From positions 503,501-567,500 of the forward strand of contig NZ_CP094975.1 of NCBI RefSeq assembly GCF_023509015.1: a stretch of 64,000 bases of DNA, written 5' to 3'. Position 1 is the stretch's first letter, and the number at the start of each line of letters is the position of its first letter. The translations under genes were made by a program, and so were the position numbers. The DNA is from Pseudomonas abieticivorans (GTDB lineage: Bacteria > Pseudomonadota > Gammaproteobacteria > Pseudomonadales > Pseudomonadaceae). Below are positions 62,278-64,000 of the stretch, piece after piece. The notes under the pieces were generated by a model. The model did not search any database and was not told the DNA's origin. It saw nothing but the letters and a program-made list of their open reading frames with translations.

Positions 62278-63186
62278 TCACCCCACCGCCAACGGCATCT
62301 TCATCTCCACGATCAAGCGCTCCAACTCCAGCGCCGCCGGCGTCAGCGCACGCCCTCGGCGCTTGATCAGGCCCACGCTGCGCACTACTTGCGGCTCCAC
62401 CAACGGCACACTGGTGAGCAACTGGTGCCCGGCGCCAGGCATTGCCATCGACGGTACCGCCGCAATCCCCAACCCCGCCTCCACCAAGCCGAGCATCGTG
62501 GTCACGTGCCGCGTCTCGCAGATGCTCGGCTGCGCCGGGGTGATGTGGCGCAGCGCCAGGTCGAGCACCGCGCGGTTGCCCGAGGTTTTGTCGACGCTGA
62601 TGTGATCAAAGGTGTAGTACTGCTCCCAACTCACGCTGGCGCGCCCTGCCAACGGGTGGTCGCGACGGCAGGCGGCCACGTAGTGTTCTTGCAGCAACAG
62701 CTCGAATTCCAGCTCCGCCTGCAGGTTGCCCAGAAAGCTCAAGCCCACGTCGGCCTCACCGCTCACCACCGCCTCTTGCACGTCACGGGCACTGGCATCG
62801 AGCACCTTGATGCGAATGCGCGGGTACAACCGGTGATAACGCGCCACCACGCTGGGCATGAAGTAGTAGGCAGCCGACGGCACGCACGCCACCGTGACAT
62901 GCCCCAGCCGGGTCGATGCCACATCGCTGATGCCTAGCAAAGCCAGGTCCAGGTCGTTGAGCAAGCGCTCGGCACTGGGCGCGAACGCGCGGCCCACCAT
63001 GGTCAGGCTGACCCGCCGGGTGGTGCGGTCGAACAGGCGCACGCCCAGGGCACTTTCGAGTTTTTCGATGCGCCGGCTCAGGGCCGGTTGCGAAATGCTG
63101 ATGGCCTCGGCAGCCTTGCGAAAACTGCCCTTCTCCACCACGGCGCGAAAGGCCTGGAGGTCGTTGAGGTCGAAGTTGATGCTCAT
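62278..63186 (-). CDS. LysR-family transcriptional regulator
   Basis: A 302-residue LysR protein: helix-turn-helix at about 5-65 (GSFRKAAEAISISQPALSRRI), effector domain from about 92 with VTVACVPSAAYYFMPSVVAR and ARDVQEAVVSGEADVGLSFLG. It is convergent with the solute-binding protein gene, from which it is separated only by repeats, and probably regulates the carboxylate uptake genes. The ATG at 63186 begins SINFDLNDLQAFRAVV, a normal start. Confidence 0.92.
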   Translation of the reverse strand: MSINFDLNDLQAFRAVVEKGSFRKAAEAISISQPALSRRIEKLESALGVRLFDRTTRRVSLTMVGRAFAPSAERLLNDLDLALLGISDVASTRLGHVTVACVPSAAYYFMPSVVARYHRLYPRIRIKVLDASARDVQEAVVSGEADVGLSFLGNLQAELEFELLLQEHYVAACRRDHPLAGRASVSWEQYYTFDHISVDKTSGNRAVLDLALRHITPAQPSICETRHVTTMLGLVEAGLGIAAVPSMAMPGAGHQLLTSVPLVEPQVVRSVGLIKRRGRALTPAALELERLIVEMKMPLAVG

Positions 63187-63294
63187 GCCAAAGCCTTGGG
63201 GCGGTGCGTAAGAGCTGGAGTTTACACTGGCCTGCAGTCCACCCCCCAGCCTTCTCCCCGAGGAACGGCGACCTATCGACGATTGCGGGTGTCG

Positions 63295-63384
63295 TTGCTC
63301 TTGCTCTTGCTCTTGCTCTTGCTCTTGCTCTTGATCTTGATCTTGATCTTGATCTTGATCTTGATCTTGATCTTGATCTTGATC
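63295..63384. repeat. Hexanucleotide satellite: 6 x TTGCTC then 9 x TTGATC
   Basis: Fifteen in-phase 6-bp units over 90 bp, with a sharp change of unit at 63331. The array would translate as runs of alternating residue pairs in every frame, but no gene covers it. Confidence 0.95.
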
Positions 63385-63997
63385 TGCTTTTGATCTTGAT
63401 GGTATGCCCCGTAAAGCGCCCGGGCCGACTGGAGGCGTCGATCAAGGGGCGGCCCGCAGGGCCCGAGGCGTAGCCGAGGAAGACGGCAGCCGGCAAGCTT
63501 CTATAGCCGGTGCCGTCTGCCCCTTGATCGACGCCGGAAGGAGGGGACCCGCAGCGCAGCGGAGGGCCCAAGCAGGGGCAAGCCTTTTTTGCTTACTTTT
63601 TGTGGCGTTTGACAAAAAGTAAGACGCCGTAAGGGCGGAAAGGTGAAGTGATCGCGCCATTGATAATGGATATGTTCACGCATCTTTGAAGCTTGCTCTT
63701 AAAACGGTGAACATATCCATTGGTTAGGGTGATGCCGAATCACCTTTCCGGCCTTACGCCGGCTCACTTTTTGTCAAACGCCACAAAAAGTAAGCAAAAA
63801 AGGCTTGCCCCTGCTTGGGCCCTACGCTGCGCTACGGGTCCCCTCCCTCCGGCATCGCTCAAGCGGACGACGGCCCGGAATAGAAGCTCCTCCGGCTCCG
63901 TCTCCGGCGGCTACGCCTCCGGCCGCTTGATCGACGCCTCCAGTCGGCCCGGGCGCTTAATGGGGCATACAATCAAGATCAAAAGCCAAGCAGATCA
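63381..63997. repeat. Nested large inverted repeat reaching the window edge
   Basis: Four nested arm pairs: about 63381-63446 with 63926-63997; 63564-63622 with 63765-63822; 63626-63645 with 63740-63760; and 63665-63679 with 63707-63721 (AATGGATATGTTCAC and its complement). Arms are imperfect, centred near 63693. No gene is credible in 63187-64000. It looks like a repeated intergenic element of the kind found many times in fluorescent Pseudomonas genomes. Confidence 0.8.
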
Positions 63998-64000
63998 AGA

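Noticed and set aside
63295..63384. Possible CRISPR array
   Set aside because: Units are contiguous 6-mers without spacers; it is a satellite.

Overview
The window is high-GC DNA densely packed with genes, of the kind seen in an environmental Pseudomonas of the fluorescens/putida group. Support comes from protein-level recognition, from two sRNAs typical of the genus (PrrF and a CrcZ/CrcX/CrcY-type RNA), and from several families of short inverted repeats (REP/BIME) lying between genes. No rRNA, tRNA, CRISPR array, prophage or intact IS was seen.

Layout. 0.2-3.9 kb: a minus-strand ABC importer with a TauD-type dioxygenase, probably for sulfonate sulfur. 4.1-4.5 kb: a sigma-54 promoter driving an sRNA rich in Crc/Hfq-binding CA motifs. 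4.7-10.2 kb: the leucine/isovalerate operon liuABCD behind a perfect LiuR-type palindrome, with no liuR or liuE in the window. 10.3-14.4 kb: a fused indolepyruvate ferredoxin oxidoreductase and a divergent Lrp-type regulator. 14.4-15.3 kb: Fur box, PrrF sRNA, second Fur box and a small sigma-region-4/FecR-like hybrid protein. 15.4-19.6 kb: an M14 carboxypeptidase, then a catalase-like peroxidase with cytochrome b561, divergent from an ECF sigma/anti-sigma pair; both directions carry the same ECF promoter motif. 19.6-26.1 kb: a 162-bp MITE-like element and a Csu-type chaperone-usher fimbrial operon. 26.3-31.4 kb: zapE, prpE, an LRR-protein kinase and a YebC-family regulator.

31.5-37.5 kb: a 2-aminoethylphosphonate region (OPA/MFS transporter, two LysR regulators, phnW, phnX) and an FMN reductase. 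37.7-44.6 kb: a small conserved-type protein behind a hairpin, an AraC regulator, and a Tat-exported molybdenum hydroxylase with 2Fe-2S subunit, triheme cytochrome c and XdhC-type maturation factor. 44.7-53.3 kb: a LysR regulator, an ArgD-like aminotransferase, a histidine kinase/KaiC-like ATPase/response regulator operon, an FNT channel coupled to moaA, and mntH. 53.5-59.7 kb: a tightly overlapping MoxR / bpX5-like / vWA-propeller / bpX6-like operon, the strongest candidate here for a poorly understood system. 60.0-63.2 kb: an MHS carboxylate symporter, an orphan solute-binding protein and a LysR regulator. 63.3-64.0 kb: a hexanucleotide satellite and a large nested palindrome without genes.

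A recurring theme is catabolite control. AANAANAA motifs sit in the leaders of liuA, the ferredoxin oxidoreductase gene, prpE, the molybdenum enzyme and the solute-binding protein, in the same window as an sRNA expected to titrate Crc/Hfq. Functional statements come from reading the sequence and from family knowledge; no database search was run.
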